Source: Rostratula benghalensis (taxonomy: Eukaryota; Chordata; Aves; Charadriiformes; Rostratulidae). Taken from it: 64,000 nucleotides of DNA. Made by a program: the position numbers and the translations under genes. Where the stretch lies: contig VXAI01000117.1 in NCBI GenBank assembly GCA_013399305.1, positions 1,700,590 through 1,764,589 on the forward strand, written 5' to 3'. Of the stretch, positions 12,264 through 23,873 are shown in pieces; position 1 is the stretch's first letter, and every line of letters starts with the position of its first letter. The notes beneath the pieces are model-generated. The model did no database searches, was not told where the DNA came from, and saw only the letters and a list, made by a program, of their open reading frames with translations.

Positions 12264-14843
12264 GTGAGACGCTCACTTCTGTCTTAACGTCCTTGGTGCA
12301 CGAGGCTCAAAAAGGACCTCCCGATAACGAAGCAGCAGTGCAAGAACAGTGGAGACCAGCAGGGTTAAAACCCTAGGGACACAGACATTCTGGAAAATTG
12401 GGCAAGAGGTGCCTCCCCCTCAATTTCCAGGTCATAGAGATTCTTACATCCCTTAACAGTAATATTCAACCCATCCTGATATCTCATCAGATAACAAGAA
12501 CAATGTCTGTTTTCTGCAGAATTCTCTTCTCCCATTCTTTCCCAAAGGAAAGAGTGCATAACAAGTAGAGTGTGTTTTTGAGTATTTCTGTTGGATTGTT
12601 GCTTTACATGGACTGACATATACAGTGCTGTAATCAGCTAGTATTGAGATTTTTTAATAAAAATTTATTTAATTTATGTCATTCTATAAGAGATTTTAAG
12701 TGCTCACTCCTCTGGTGAAAGGGAGTGCTCGGGGATGAGAAGCCAGAGAGAGGGAAGGCTGCAAGGAGAGGAAGGAGGAGCAGAACTATAGTGCCATCAA
12801 ACTGTGAGAAGTAGTGGTGGATGAGTATACGTAGGGCCATGGGCAGGCAGTGAACAATGGTGGGGGTTTCTCCAAGTACACATGCATGGCAAGTGTTCTC
12901 ACACCAGGGTTGGAATATAACCTCTGCCTATATAAGCTTTCCTATATTTTTTCATCGGTTTTGTCCCATTCTCTCCTTCCTGCCATGGTGTTTCAGAACC
13001 CCATATCAATCCCAAAACGAGAAATCCTTTCTCCCCTTTTTCTTTTCGAAAGCTTTCGTTTCTTAAAAGTACTCCTTCATGACTCCATTTAAATGCTGAC
13101 TGCTCTTCAAACTATTTCCCAACAGTATTTCTAGGTCAGTCTTTTAGCATGTAATTATGTTACCAAATACTACACTGGGGTATTTAAATTACTTGAGGGG
13201 TGTGAAGATTCATAGTCAGCTTTCAGATTCTCACGAACTCCATTCTAGAATAATGGCCCTGGGTAGCTCTTCAATAATGGAGCCCGTTACTGCATGGGGG
13301 AAAAATAAAACTGCTTCCCAAAGATCCCAAGGGTGGCCACAGTGGGAAACATGTATAACATTTTTGTAAATAAATATTCACAGCAACTTATTTTTTTCTT
13401 CTATGAGTAATATGGTAGAAGAAATTGTAAGAAACACATTTGGTGAATGTGCTGAGAGGTAATCTTAGAGAAATCTTATCTATCTTGATTATTCAAACAC
13501 ATCAACTTGGGCTTGATGACAATTACTGCACTGCACATATTCCACTTGCTCTTTTGTATACAATATTATCTTCCATAAGGAATGGTAAATTGCAAAACAT
13601 ATTTCAGTAAACACTATTCTGAAGAAATAGAAATGGCTTGACTGTGCACTTCTGTGCATAATAATGCAGCAATGGAATATTGCTTTAACAGAACTGCTGA
13701 GTGTAGGGTAGATCACAACATATGAGAAGTTCCTCAGTGTTATCACGTTCTTTGAAGGCTGGGAGATACAGCTTTAGGCGTTCTGGTGTCTCCTAATCTG
13801 GGGTGGAAATGTGGGTATTCAGGTAAATCAAAATAAAAAGGAAGGCATTTCCATTATTCTTATAGAGGCTGTGCTACAAATCCAGAGACAACCCAATTCA
13901 TCCATATATACCCATATGGAGGTATATATACATAAGTATATATGTATAGATATATATTTGCCGGGTTATGGATTCCCAACATGTGAAAATCGCCTAAAAG
14001 CTTACAGCAAAGGGGCCTCCTAGCTGGCAATGCAGGTTTGTAGAATCACTTTTTTCTAGTTTTTCTCCTTCATGTAACTACTTCTGCATACTTCATTTGA
14101 GCTAATGTATACGTTTTTATATTTCAGAGACTCATCCAACCATATTGTACGTTGTGCATGCCACCCCTTTTTGTGACCGTTTGCAGGAGTGTACAGCCAT
14201 CAGCGAAATACATCCAGCAAGCTTTATACAACCTGCTGTATTGGATTTGAGAACCTGAAACAAAGAACAGCAGCTAGATTCAGAGATGTTTTTTACAGAG
14301 CAAAGTAATTAATCACAATTCTTTTTCTCACTCTCTTCATACAAAGCCCAGTGTGCACTACAGGCAGCAAAGCACCTCATATATGAATTCATGATGACTC
14401 TATAGTACTGCTGCATGATCTGCTATAGCTCAACATAACAATCTTCTGTCCTGTACACGTTACTTCCCAGTTACAGGACACAACCTGGAACTGCAGAAAC
14501 ACCTGGGCAGGAAGAAAACACTTCTTAAGTCCTGATGTTCAAACATAACTGACAGTCCCATCATCCTGAATATGGCACCTAGTAACAACTAAGAAAGAAA
14601 GTGCAAGTAGATAAAAACATAATAAAATAAAAAAAAAGTTAACAATTAGGGTGGGTAAGCATCAGAAGTGCTACAATCTCCATCCGATAATATTTCAAAA
14701 GTTGACCGCACTAGACACTGAACAATCTGACCCAAGTGGAAGTTAGCTTAACATTGAGCAGGGAATTGAAATGGAAACCTTCAGATGGCTTTTCCAGGCT
14801 CAGTGGTTCTATATTTTTTGCTGCTCTTTTTCCCAAGTAACAG
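12264..14843. other. Non-coding stretch with an AT-rich simple repeat
   Basis: Mostly featureless. It contains an imperfect TA-rich repeat (13903-13959). An acceptor-like TTTTATATTTCAG ends at 14127 and is followed by about 43 open codons with several CpGs, ending in TGA at 14256; I do not consider this strong enough to call an exon. Confidence 0.6.
13903..13959. repeat. Imperfect (TA)n-rich simple repeat
   Basis: Alternating TATATA blocks are interrupted by CCCA, GGAGG and similar. This is low-complexity sequence and a likely polymorphic microsatellite. Confidence 0.6.
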
Positions 14844-15052
14844 ATAATCTCTCTTCATATTCATTTGAAATTCATAGCAACAAGATACTTAAACTTCCTG
14901 GATATCCTAGCCATGCTCTCCAGGCCTCTGACCTGCAATCTCAGACAACATGCTGCTATGAGCAGCTATACGAAGCAGCTACTCACCTTGCTCAGCTTGG
15001 AGCCTGCTTTTACGCCAGATGAGGATGATCGCAGTCCTCTGAGTAATGAAAG
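14844..15052 (+). other. Candidate spliced exon with perfect donor
   Basis: A pyrimidine-rich run ending CCCAAGTAACAG (14843) is followed by 209 bases that stay open in one frame right up to AAG|GTGAGT at 15052/15053, a full nine-base match to the donor consensus. The frame would encode about 69 residues ending in an acidic, Ser-rich segment (TPDEDDRSPLSNE), with no known domain. A second frame is also open over most of the block, which weakens the coding argument. The phase at its start would be compatible with the end of the candidate exon at 12149-12263. A long non-coding RNA exon or chance are both possible. Confidence 0.22.
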
Positions 15053-16599
15053 GTGAGTACAGAAAACACCTATTTCTCATCTCTGAGCAATTCTGGGAGA
15101 TTCCTACGGATATGTCAATGTTTAAATATGTCAGTAGACTTTTATCCATGTAGGTTGATGAAGGCACCGAGTAACTCTTGCTGGTCAATCTTGATTGTCA
15201 TCTGAAGAAATAAAGAAAATGAGGCTGTCACAATGCATGGAAAAACTGAATATTAAAATCGTAGCTGTCTTCCATCATAGATTTTATTCACATAGCATTC
15301 CCCATTTTAGAACAGAGAAAGTGAGGTATGGAGCAGTTTAGGTGTTTGTCACAGCATTACCTAGAGCAGGGAACTGAATCTCATTTCCTTCATCCCTAAC
15401 CTGGTAACTGATGAAAGTGCGAAAAATTAGAGGTGATTTGAGTAACAAAATTCATTTTCTTGACTCAGGCTGCCATAGTAGTGGTTGGGCTGGCTTAAAG
15501 AGAAAGTAGAGCCCATTGCGTTTGTCTTGGATACATAAAATATACTCTGTGTCACATCACTGCGAGGCAAAAACTTGCTTGGACTATGCATCTGATTTTC
15601 ACAGCAATTAGAGGACCACTGATCCAAAAGACACAATGATTATCCCTCCCCTTATTTGCATTCTAGCCAGCAAAAAATAGTCTGTGATCAAGGTACACAC
15701 TTTGCCTCAGGACACGTTTTTGTTTTATGAACGTACGTATTGTTCAAACAGAAAATGAGTCCTCAAGCCACTTGTTTGAGTGCACAAATATATATTGATG
15801 GCTGCATGCTGATAGATTTGTATGTTCACCCAGGTTCTGCGACTGGTGCTTTTCTGACTGCCTTTAGGCTGCCCTCTTCTCAGTGTCTTCCTTAGATCTT
15901 CTAAATCACTTTTCAGAGATAATAAGCCTTTCTGCACTGATTTGGTATAGGTATTTCTCTCAGAGATATACTTGAATCAGGAATAATGAAAAAGCTACAA
16001 GAACAATGCCCCTAGCGAGAAAGACTGAGGCCCATTTTGCTCCTGAAGTAGTACTAAATTGTAGTAGGTGTCAGAGCTGATTACAATGCTTTCTCTGTCC
16101 AGGGTATCTTACAATACACTGTGTATACCTCCTGTACTCAGAATAATGACACAAACGATGGAATTTCCAGCTGTGCTTTCCATTAGATTAACAGTGATCA
16201 CAACTGTCCTTGGCAGGACAGCTTTTGAAGCAAGAAAAAATTTGAGGTACACATATTGTCTTTAAAAAAATGCTAAAGCATGCGGTCATTTCTTCTTGAT
16301 TGATGCTACTGCAGTAATGCAGTAGTGTTTTCTCTTTATATAGAATATATTGCCTTTATGCTCTGGAATACATGAGTACAACATCCCTGTTGCATTGCCC
16401 AAAGCTCATGGCACGCTTTTAATAGACATTATATTATTATATTATTCTTATGCTCACAGCTACTAACTTTACCTGCAATTGATGCAATAAACACCAGAGT
16501 ATTTTTATTGCGTTTTCGATAGCTCATCTTCATTCTCTACTTTTTTTCATCCACCATGAAAGTTGAATATAGTGCATTCTTCTTTAACAGTATTGAGAA
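15053..16599. other. Non-coding stretch, nothing recognised
   Basis: No gene or transposon recognised. A short TTA/ATT low-complexity patch lies at 16428-16446. Confidence 0.65.
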
Positions 16600-16874
16600 G
16601 AAGGAATCAGACTGTTCACAGTGGTGCATGAAAGGAGGAGACACAGTGGACATTGAAATGAAAAGAGAGGTTTACATCAGATATAAGGAAAACTTCTCAC
16701 GCTGGGAGGAGCCGTGCAGTGGAATGAGCTATCCAGAGGGACTGTGCATGCCGTTCCCCATCCTTGGAGTTTTTGAAGGTCTGAATGTTCTGAATTGACC
16801 ATGCTTTGAGAAAGAAGTTGGACTAAAAGCCTCCTGAGGTGTCTTCCCACTTGATTTTTTCTATGTTTCTATGA
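16600..16874 (+). mobile_element. CR1 LINE, 3' end fragment, plus strand
   Basis: The block follows the usual end of an avian CR1: the last codons of ORF2 in decayed form (AGATATAAGGAAAACTTCTC, the equivalent of the conserved DIRK-like segment, then CCCCATCCTTGGAGTTTTTG), followed by a short 3' untranslated region (GTTGGACTAAAAGCCTCCTG) and a degenerate terminal octamer-type repeat TCTATGTTTCTATGA. The 5' boundary is a truncation and uncertain by some tens of bases. Several substitutions relative to typical CR1 indicate an old insertion. It encodes nothing functional. Confidence 0.85.
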
Positions 16875-19800
16875 AAAGCTAATTTTTTTGTATACTAGAA
16901 CAAAGAGACCATGGTGAAAGGGACAAACACGGCAACGGTACGGGGGAATGGGTGGTTATGATACTCAGGGGCTTCTTTTCCTTGGAATGGTAGTCGGAGG
17001 ACAGAGACACAACACCTTCATGTTTCCTTCAAAGCCTATATCCAGTTCCAAACACACATTTTGTGTATATATATGCTAGTTACTTCACCTGTTAGGCAGA
17101 CAGAGCTGTCATCGTCTGTTCAGAACGTATATGTTCAGACATGGATGGTGTCCAGATATCCTTGTATCCTGGATTTGGCAGGCCTGGTGTTTTTGTAGGA
17201 GGAGCCAGCAAGGGAGAATCATTTTGTTTAATCTACTGATGTCATGCAGGACACAGGCAAGATTTGGCCATGTCTTTCTTGTAGTTAAGTAAACTTTGCT
17301 ATACCAAATAACTTCTAGCTCCTGTTTGTCACTGAGACCACTCTGGAGATTTCCCAGTGCCTGCTGGTAAAATCTTCCTGGGAAATATGTGTTTATATTT
17401 TATTTCACTTTTATTTAAAAAAATATTATTAATATTTCATTAAGTTTGTTTAGTTTTTCTAAACTTGGAATTACCTAGCTCTCTTCTTTCTGTCCTTGGA
17501 GTGAGAGCTGGGAGAGAGCATTCATCATCTTGTCATTGGCCAACTTAACCAAAAACAGGACAAAATGAAAATTAAGATTTAAGACCAGGAAGGTCTGGTA
17601 TATGAATTTTTAAAACATTAATAAATGATACCCTTCATATAGGCTATTTTGGAATTATCCCTTAAAAATAATGAAAATTATCCGTTTCAGAGGCAGAATG
17701 CGAGTTGCATGACTGTGCCAAGGGTAAGAAATATTCAGTGTTTATAAGGTACCAAAAAGTTTTCTACTTCCTTTCAAAACAGAAGTGGAACACAATTCCT
17801 CTGGGATATTTTTCAAAAGTTCAGTGAACAATAATTTTACAGCAGATAGCAAATAGTTTGCTGAAATATCGCTGATCCCAGGACTTTCCTGTCTTGTTTG
17901 ATCACCCCTGGCTCTAGCAATATAATTAGCATTAAACTACTCAAAGTATTTATATAGTTTACCATTTTAACCTTAGTTCTGCTGCCTTGACTTCACCCAG
18001 AATTGTCAAGATTATAGCCTATGTGTGTTGAATGTAAGTGTGCTGTGTGTTATAGTGTTGAATTAATTTCAGTGGCAGTGTATATGTGTATGAAAGCATA
18101 CATTTATTTTAACAAGAGTCGGCTAGTGAATAGGATATGTTATGACCTGTGTTATCCTCATGTGGCACTTGTATATTTAACTCCAATTTCCTTTTAAACC
18201 CCTTAAATAGCATTTTTGTCACTGCTTAGTGAATGAATGTAGCAGCTGGCATTGTTGGGATGATGTTTTTAAATGCTGTGTGTTTACTTCTATCTCACAT
18301 ACTGTGTTTATCTTGTCATCCGTGCTGTGGACGTTATCCATGGTTGAATAAATCTATGCTTTGGAAAACCAAAGTCTGACTGTGCTTATCTACCATTCCT
18401 TTTGGCAAATTCTATTTTCTACCAAACCACAGGTGTTTTTTGGATTTATGGAAGAGGTGAAAATATTGTGTGTGCCAGAACTGAACTAATAGGAACAACA
18501 GTCTCAGTAATCCCTTTGCCTCCCCTTGCCTCCTCAAGTGTCCCTGCTGGCAATCACAAATTGATGCTTGTGTTTATATAATAGAACCAAAGGAGATATG
18601 GGTCAAGGTTATCAGTGCTATACAAGAAAATTGAACACATATTTTGTAGTTCCCATGTAGACCCATAAATGCATAATTTCCATGTAGAGTTTTTACAGAG
18701 ACTGCAGAACAATGCAATGATAGTTGTCAGAAATGGAAAAACAATAATGAAATACTTTCTCTTAAGAAAAAATATAATCAATAGAATCACAAGTTTAATT
18801 TCCAGGAAAACTCAGGCCAGATGATTTTGTTGCCTGAATTTTTGGTGGAGATCTCCAAGAAGCTGAGGATAAAACTGTCTTGGCTAAAGGGATTTACCAA
18901 AGCATTTCAAATAGAATGGGCAATATAGCTTAAAAATGGGGGTAGGTTTTTTGCCTAGCCTGGCTGCATTTTATAGTGTAAGAAGCGTAAATGGTCTTAA
19001 CACCTCAATCTTGCACACAGTCGAAGCCTCAGCTAACGCCTCTGCCAGCATTAAGCATGCACACCTCCTTTTTCTCCTTGTCCGTCTTCCTCCTGCCTTT
19101 TCCTGGGAGGTTGTTTCCTCTCTTGCCACAGGAAGCAAATCAGCATCCCTCTGTTGAGAATCAAACCTGTGAACCCAAGCTGCTACTGGGCTCAACCTGA
19201 CCACATCAGTAAGAGCTTTCCTGATAAATGTTTAACATTACAGAGCTTCGTCCTCTATTAAGATAAACTAAGACTTAAGCGTTCAATTCCTTTTTGCTCT
19301 ATGCACACTTATGTATTTTCTAAATGAGGCCAAACACCCTAACTCTTTCCCCCTCTTCTCCTGTAAGTTTCTACTTTCTCATTATTTTAAGGCGTCAAAC
19401 TTATTCAGTAAATCTCTTTGAGAACTTTCATGTTTTAGCCTCGGAACACAAACACAGTATTTGTTCCTAGCATGCTTCCTTTTAATTTTTTAAAGCTGTT
19501 ACAAATGTCTTGTTTCCTCTTACCCACAGCTGTATTAATTTTTCTGTTCTGTATTTCTAGGGGTTTTTTGGTGGGTTTTTTTCTAAAGGAAAAAAGTGAA
19601 ACACCTCATGGAAACTCAGCCCTTTGGAACAGCAACTGATTTATAAATTTGTACTCTCCAGACTAAAAGTTAATCCTGCTCGTCAGTTATGAAATGATGT
19701 ATTGGATGCTAGGAAAGAGTAATTTTTCAAGTCAAGATTTGCAGGAGCAAAATTGAGACACGCATTTTCCAAAGTGTATGTGAAATAGTCAGCCTGTAGG

Positions 19801-21025
19801 GGAGCAAGAAGTTTTGTTAAAATTGCAAAAAGAATTAAGAGGGAAGGCAAGGGGAAAAACCGACTGCAAATGACTAAATAAATCTTTTCCCACAGTTGCC
19901 CCAGCATGTGATGGGCAAAGAGAGCACCCCTGTTGTTTGTGTTTTTAGGTGGTAAAAGCAAAGCACCAGTAGAAAAAGTTATCAGGAATAGGAACATAAA
20001 AACAAAAAAACGTTCCTTACCAGTTAACTGAAGATTCTATAGTGTACTAAATTATCTTAGTAAAATATATTTCAAACACTGATGAAGGAAGACAAAATTA
20101 TGTTGATTGGTTGCTAGTGACGAATGCTATTATTTGAAACAATTACCTTCCTCAACTTTAGGAAAACCAACACATATGTATGCTCAAAATTTGGTGTTGT
20201 CTTCTTAAAAAACCTTAATGGGATCCAAGAAATTTTAGGCAGATGTGCTTTAATGCAGTCGAGAATAGCTTAATTATTGAAGCTAAAAATATAAATATGC
20301 CTAAATGAGGGCCGTGGAAACAAAGCAATATGAGTTCTGTCAAAGAAAATCTATCCTGTTTTATTAATAGAATATGTAACAATAAATAATATAAAGGATA
20401 ATGGTGGACTGATAAAAAGATATAAACTATTGCATCCAAAGTGATGAAACTGCCCACAGGAGGGTAATTAAAGAAGTTTCCTTACCACACTATGAAGAGA
20501 TAATGCCTGTCATAGATTTAAAGGTCAATTATGAGGAAAAAAATAGGAAGAATTGGATAGGAGTTTGTGTTAATGCTGAGATTCCTGTAGTGCCAGTCTG
20601 TTGCAAGCTATTTTTGAAACCTAGAGCTGGAACGTTCCCACCTCCAAAAGAACCATGAATGAAAGAATAAAATCAAACTTCAAAACAAAGAAGGAAGGCA
20701 GCATTAAAAATGCGAACTCAAACTGAATCTTTCTGCATTAGGGAATAAATGTGCTCTGCTGCTGTCAAGAGTTCCTTACGAAGAGAAATAATTCCAGGAA
20801 ACTGTGGCCAGCAGCATCTACACTCTTAAGACAGAGGTGAGGACACCAACCTGCTTATTGCACTCATTCTTGACTGACTAGGTGTGACAGATCTATCTGA
20901 GCTGTGGTGGAGAGGGACTAGCTTTTCCCTTCTTTGTGCACTAGCTCTGGGACATGCAGGAGTGGAGCCATAGTTTGTCTCCTATGGAGAAGAGACTGGC
21001 CATGGGAAGACTGGGCCCCACCAGC
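16875..21025. other. Non-coding stretch, nothing recognised
   Basis: AT-rich sequence without a recognisable gene. It contains a T/G-rich patch (19557-19584) of a type that recurs in the window. Overlapping frames near 18.9-19.2 kb are unremarkable. Confidence 0.65.
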
Positions 21026-21110
21026 ATAGAGTCATATAATGGTCCAGGCCAGAAGAGACCACTAGGTCATCTACTCTGACCTCCCAGTTTAAGGAGATAG
21101 AGCATGGTAG
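21026..21110 (-). mobile_element. CR1 LINE, 3' tail fragment, minus strand
   Basis: Plus-strand text GTCATATAATGGTCCAGGCC, then AGAAGAGACCACTAGGTCAT, is the reverse complement of a CR1 3' end. It shares an 18-base stretch (AATGGTCCAGGCCAGAAG) with the start of the longer copy at 22417 and has the same orientation, so both probably belong to one subfamily. Only the tail survives; CR1 copies are usually 5'-truncated. Confidence 0.75.
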
Positions 21111-22416
21111 GTGGGATCTCATTTTCTGATTCTGCATAGTCTTGCTCTGATTCCTTATCACCAATGAATGCTTTCCTTTGAAGGGAACGTAGACTGCTTT
21201 TGCCTTTTTTTTTAGATTCTCATACATCTCATTGCTTTGTAAGGAGGTATGGGGAAAAGGATGTTATGAAATTCATTTCTTCCCTGCCAGAGTCACAATG
21301 TCCTTGCCCTAACCCCAAGAATAAACTGACCTCTAGCATCACAGTCCTGCATTTCTCACTGCTGGAGTGCTCTGGAGGTTGCTGCTTTTGTGCTTCAGCA
21401 GAGCCCAGAGCAAGTTACCCTCTGAGGAAAAATGGCCTTTCTATGTTCTAAGAAGTCACAGAGAGAAAAGGAGGTGAGAAGGTTGGGCAAACTGGAGAAA
21501 TCTTCATTTAGCTTTTGTTGCAACATTGCAGATGTTTCTTAACTAATTTGCATGTCTTTTTTTTGGATCTTGCCTTAAACAAAAAAAAAGGCATGCCCTC
21601 GCCTCCTGCTGTTGTTTGAAATAAGCACTGTGTGTTTGATGCTCCTTGCCCTAATACACATATTTTCCTCAGTTTTCAGTGATTTTATTTAGGTCTTCTC
21701 CTTGTTTATGATTTATGAAGCTTTCATTCTGTCCATTGTGTTTAACAAGCACTGTGAATAAAAGAGAAATCTTTTAGCTCCAAGGCAAAAAGAGAAAAGA
21801 AATGGTTTCTCCTATTCCTTTAATTCAATTTAAAGGAGATTGGAGTTAAAAAAGCCAGAAAGTTAAAAAAAGGAAAGCAGAAAGAGAAGAAAGTAAACCC
21901 TAAATGTCTTTAATTTTCCCTAGAGGAGAATGTTAGGGGAAAAAAAGATTGCTTTTTCCTTCCACCCCCAAAACAGAAGTGGCTTTTAGACACACAGATT
22001 GGATTTGCAGCTCCCCCAAATCAGACTGGCAAGGAAAGATACCTTGCACTATCCTCATTGTCTTTTATTATCTCTACTAAACCAAGTTGAGTGTTATTTA
22101 ATTAAAAGGGACATGTGAGGATAGGTCAGGGAGATCAAGGAAAAAAGTCAGATACTCAAGGCAGTTCCGATGCTTGGCTGAGATGCTACAAAACCTGGGG
22201 GCCAGGAAAGAGGTACTGCAATAAATCACCTGTCGTTCAGAAGGTCAGCCTTACTGGGGAGTGAAGGAAATTGATGAAATATCTGGGATAACACTGCCTG
22301 ATGTTGCAGGTCTGGGTCTGAGAAGAGGATGCTCAAAGGGCTTTAACACAGACCGTTTTTTTTCACTGACCTAAATAGCATTTTCTGAACAATCTTGGAA
22401 GTGAAACCATGTGCGT
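21111..22416. other. Non-coding spacer between two CR1 fragments
   Basis: No recognisable gene. It holds A-rich runs and an octamer ATTTGCAT near 21548. It separates two same-orientation CR1 copies of apparently the same subfamily. Confidence 0.6.
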
Positions 22417-23873
22417 AGAATCATAGAATGGTCCAGGCCAGAAGGGACCTCTAGGGTCATCTAGTCCAACTCCCCAGCGGTCAGCAGGGACACCACCAAC
22501 TATATCAGGTTGCCCAGGGTCTCGTCGAACCTCATCCTGAATATCTTCAGGGAAAGGGTCTCAAACACCTCCCTGGGCAATCTGTTCCACTGTTCTACCA
22601 CACTCATAGTAAAAACCTATTCCTAGTATCCAGTCGAAATCTGCTCTTCTCCGGCTTGAAGCCATTGCCCCTCGTCCTGTCACTGCAGGCCTTTGTAAAC
22701 ACTCTTCCCAGCCTTCCTGTAGGCCCCCTACAGGTACTGGAAGGCTGCTCTTAGGTCTCCCCAGGGCCTCTTCTTCTCCAGGCTGAACAGCCCCAGCTCC
22801 CTCAGAGCAAAGGTGCTCCAACACCCTGATCATCTTTGTGGCCCTCCTCTGGAGCCTCTCCATCAGGTCCACGTCCTTCCTATATTGAGGGCTCCTGACC
22901 TGCACACAGTACTCCAGTTGAGGTCTCACGAGAGCAGAATACAGTGGCAGAATCATCTCCCTGGATCTGCAACACGCCTTTTGAGGCAGGCCAGGATGTG
23001 CTTGGCCTTCTGGGCTGCAAGGGCACATTGCCTGTTCATGTCCAGCTTCTCATCCATCAGGACCCCCTATTCCCTTTCCTCGGGGCTGCTTTTTAATACC
23101 TCATCCCCTAGCCTGTATTGATAGTGAGGATTGTTCCAGCTCAGGTGCAGAACCCTGCACCTGGTCTTGTTGAACCTCATGAGGGCCCACCCATCCAGCC
23201 TGTTCACGTCCCTCTGGATGACATCCCGTCCCTCTGCTGTATTGACAATACTACACAGCTTGGTGTCATTGGCAAACTTGCTGATGGTGGACTCAATCCC
23301 TCTGTCTCTATCATTGATAAAAATGTTAAACAGTACTGGTCCCAGCACAGACCCTTGAGGGACACCACTTGTCACTACTCTTTATCTGGACCTCAAGCCA
23401 TTGTGTATCACCCTCTGGCTGTGACCATCCAGCCAGTTCCTTATCCATTGAACAGTCCACCCATCAAATCCTTATCCCATCAGTCTGGTGAGCAGAATGT
23501 TGGGTGGGACTATGTCAAAAGAGACAGAGATCAAGATAGATCACATCGCTTATCTACCAATATAGACACCCTATTGCAGAAAGCCAGTAGGTTAGTCAGG
23601 CAGGACCTGCCCCTAGTAAAGCCATGCTGGCTGTCCTGAATCGCCTCCCTGACCTTCATGTGCCCAAGCATGACGTCTGGAAGGCTCTGTTCCATTATCT
23701 TCCCAGGCACGGAGGTGAGGCTGACAGGTCACTGTGACGTTTTCTTCTTCCAGTCCACAGGGACTTCATCTGACTGCTACTACTTTTCAAATATCATGAA
23801 GCATCATGAAATATCATCAAGAGTCCCCATTAATTTTCTGGCAGATTCAATAAAGAACATCTGGCAGATGTAA
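22417..23873 (-). mobile_element. CR1 LINE, about 1.45 kb, 5'-truncated, minus strand
   Basis: A long CR1 copy read on the minus strand. Its 3' end is the plus-strand text AGAATCATAGAATGGTCC at 22417, the reverse complement of the CR1 terminal repeat. Reading toward higher coordinates it covers the 3' untranslated region, the C-terminal and thumb part of ORF2, the reverse transcriptase palm, and the upstream RT motifs to about 23.87 kb, where resemblance fades. The upstream end is a truncation, as is usual for CR1. I see no target-site duplication, which is normal for this clade. Confidence 0.92.
22561..23873 (-). pseudogene. Decayed CR1 ORF2 (reverse transcriptase domain)
   Basis: In the intact element ORF2 encodes an endonuclease-reverse transcriptase that copies the element's RNA at a nicked target. 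Here only the RT and C-terminal parts remain, in several frames. Visible pieces on the minus strand are [20 protein letters not shown] (just below 23375), the catalytic region SKFANDTKL with codons at 23265-23276, [18 protein letters not shown], and RRATKMIR. The catalytic F-A-D-D is changed to F-A-N-D, losing the first aspartate, and stops and frameshifts break the frame (for example around the SGVPQGS segment and near 22.8 kb). It is a dead copy. Long plus-strand frames over it (for example 23118-23639) are antisense shadows. Confidence 0.88.

Noticed and set aside
14106..14258. Open stretch of about 50 codons behind TTTTATATTTCAG, considered as a terminal exon
   Set aside because: The acceptor is acceptable but the frame is short and unrecognised; the stop arrives after only about 43 codons.
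19130..19205. Possible tRNA-like B box on the minus strand (GGTTTGATTCTC) and a small exon-like block
   Set aside because: No matching A box at the right distance and no cloverleaf; the donor is weak.
22813..23639. Plus-strand frames of 102 and 173 codons
   Set aside because: They are antisense shadows of the minus-strand CR1 reverse transcriptase.
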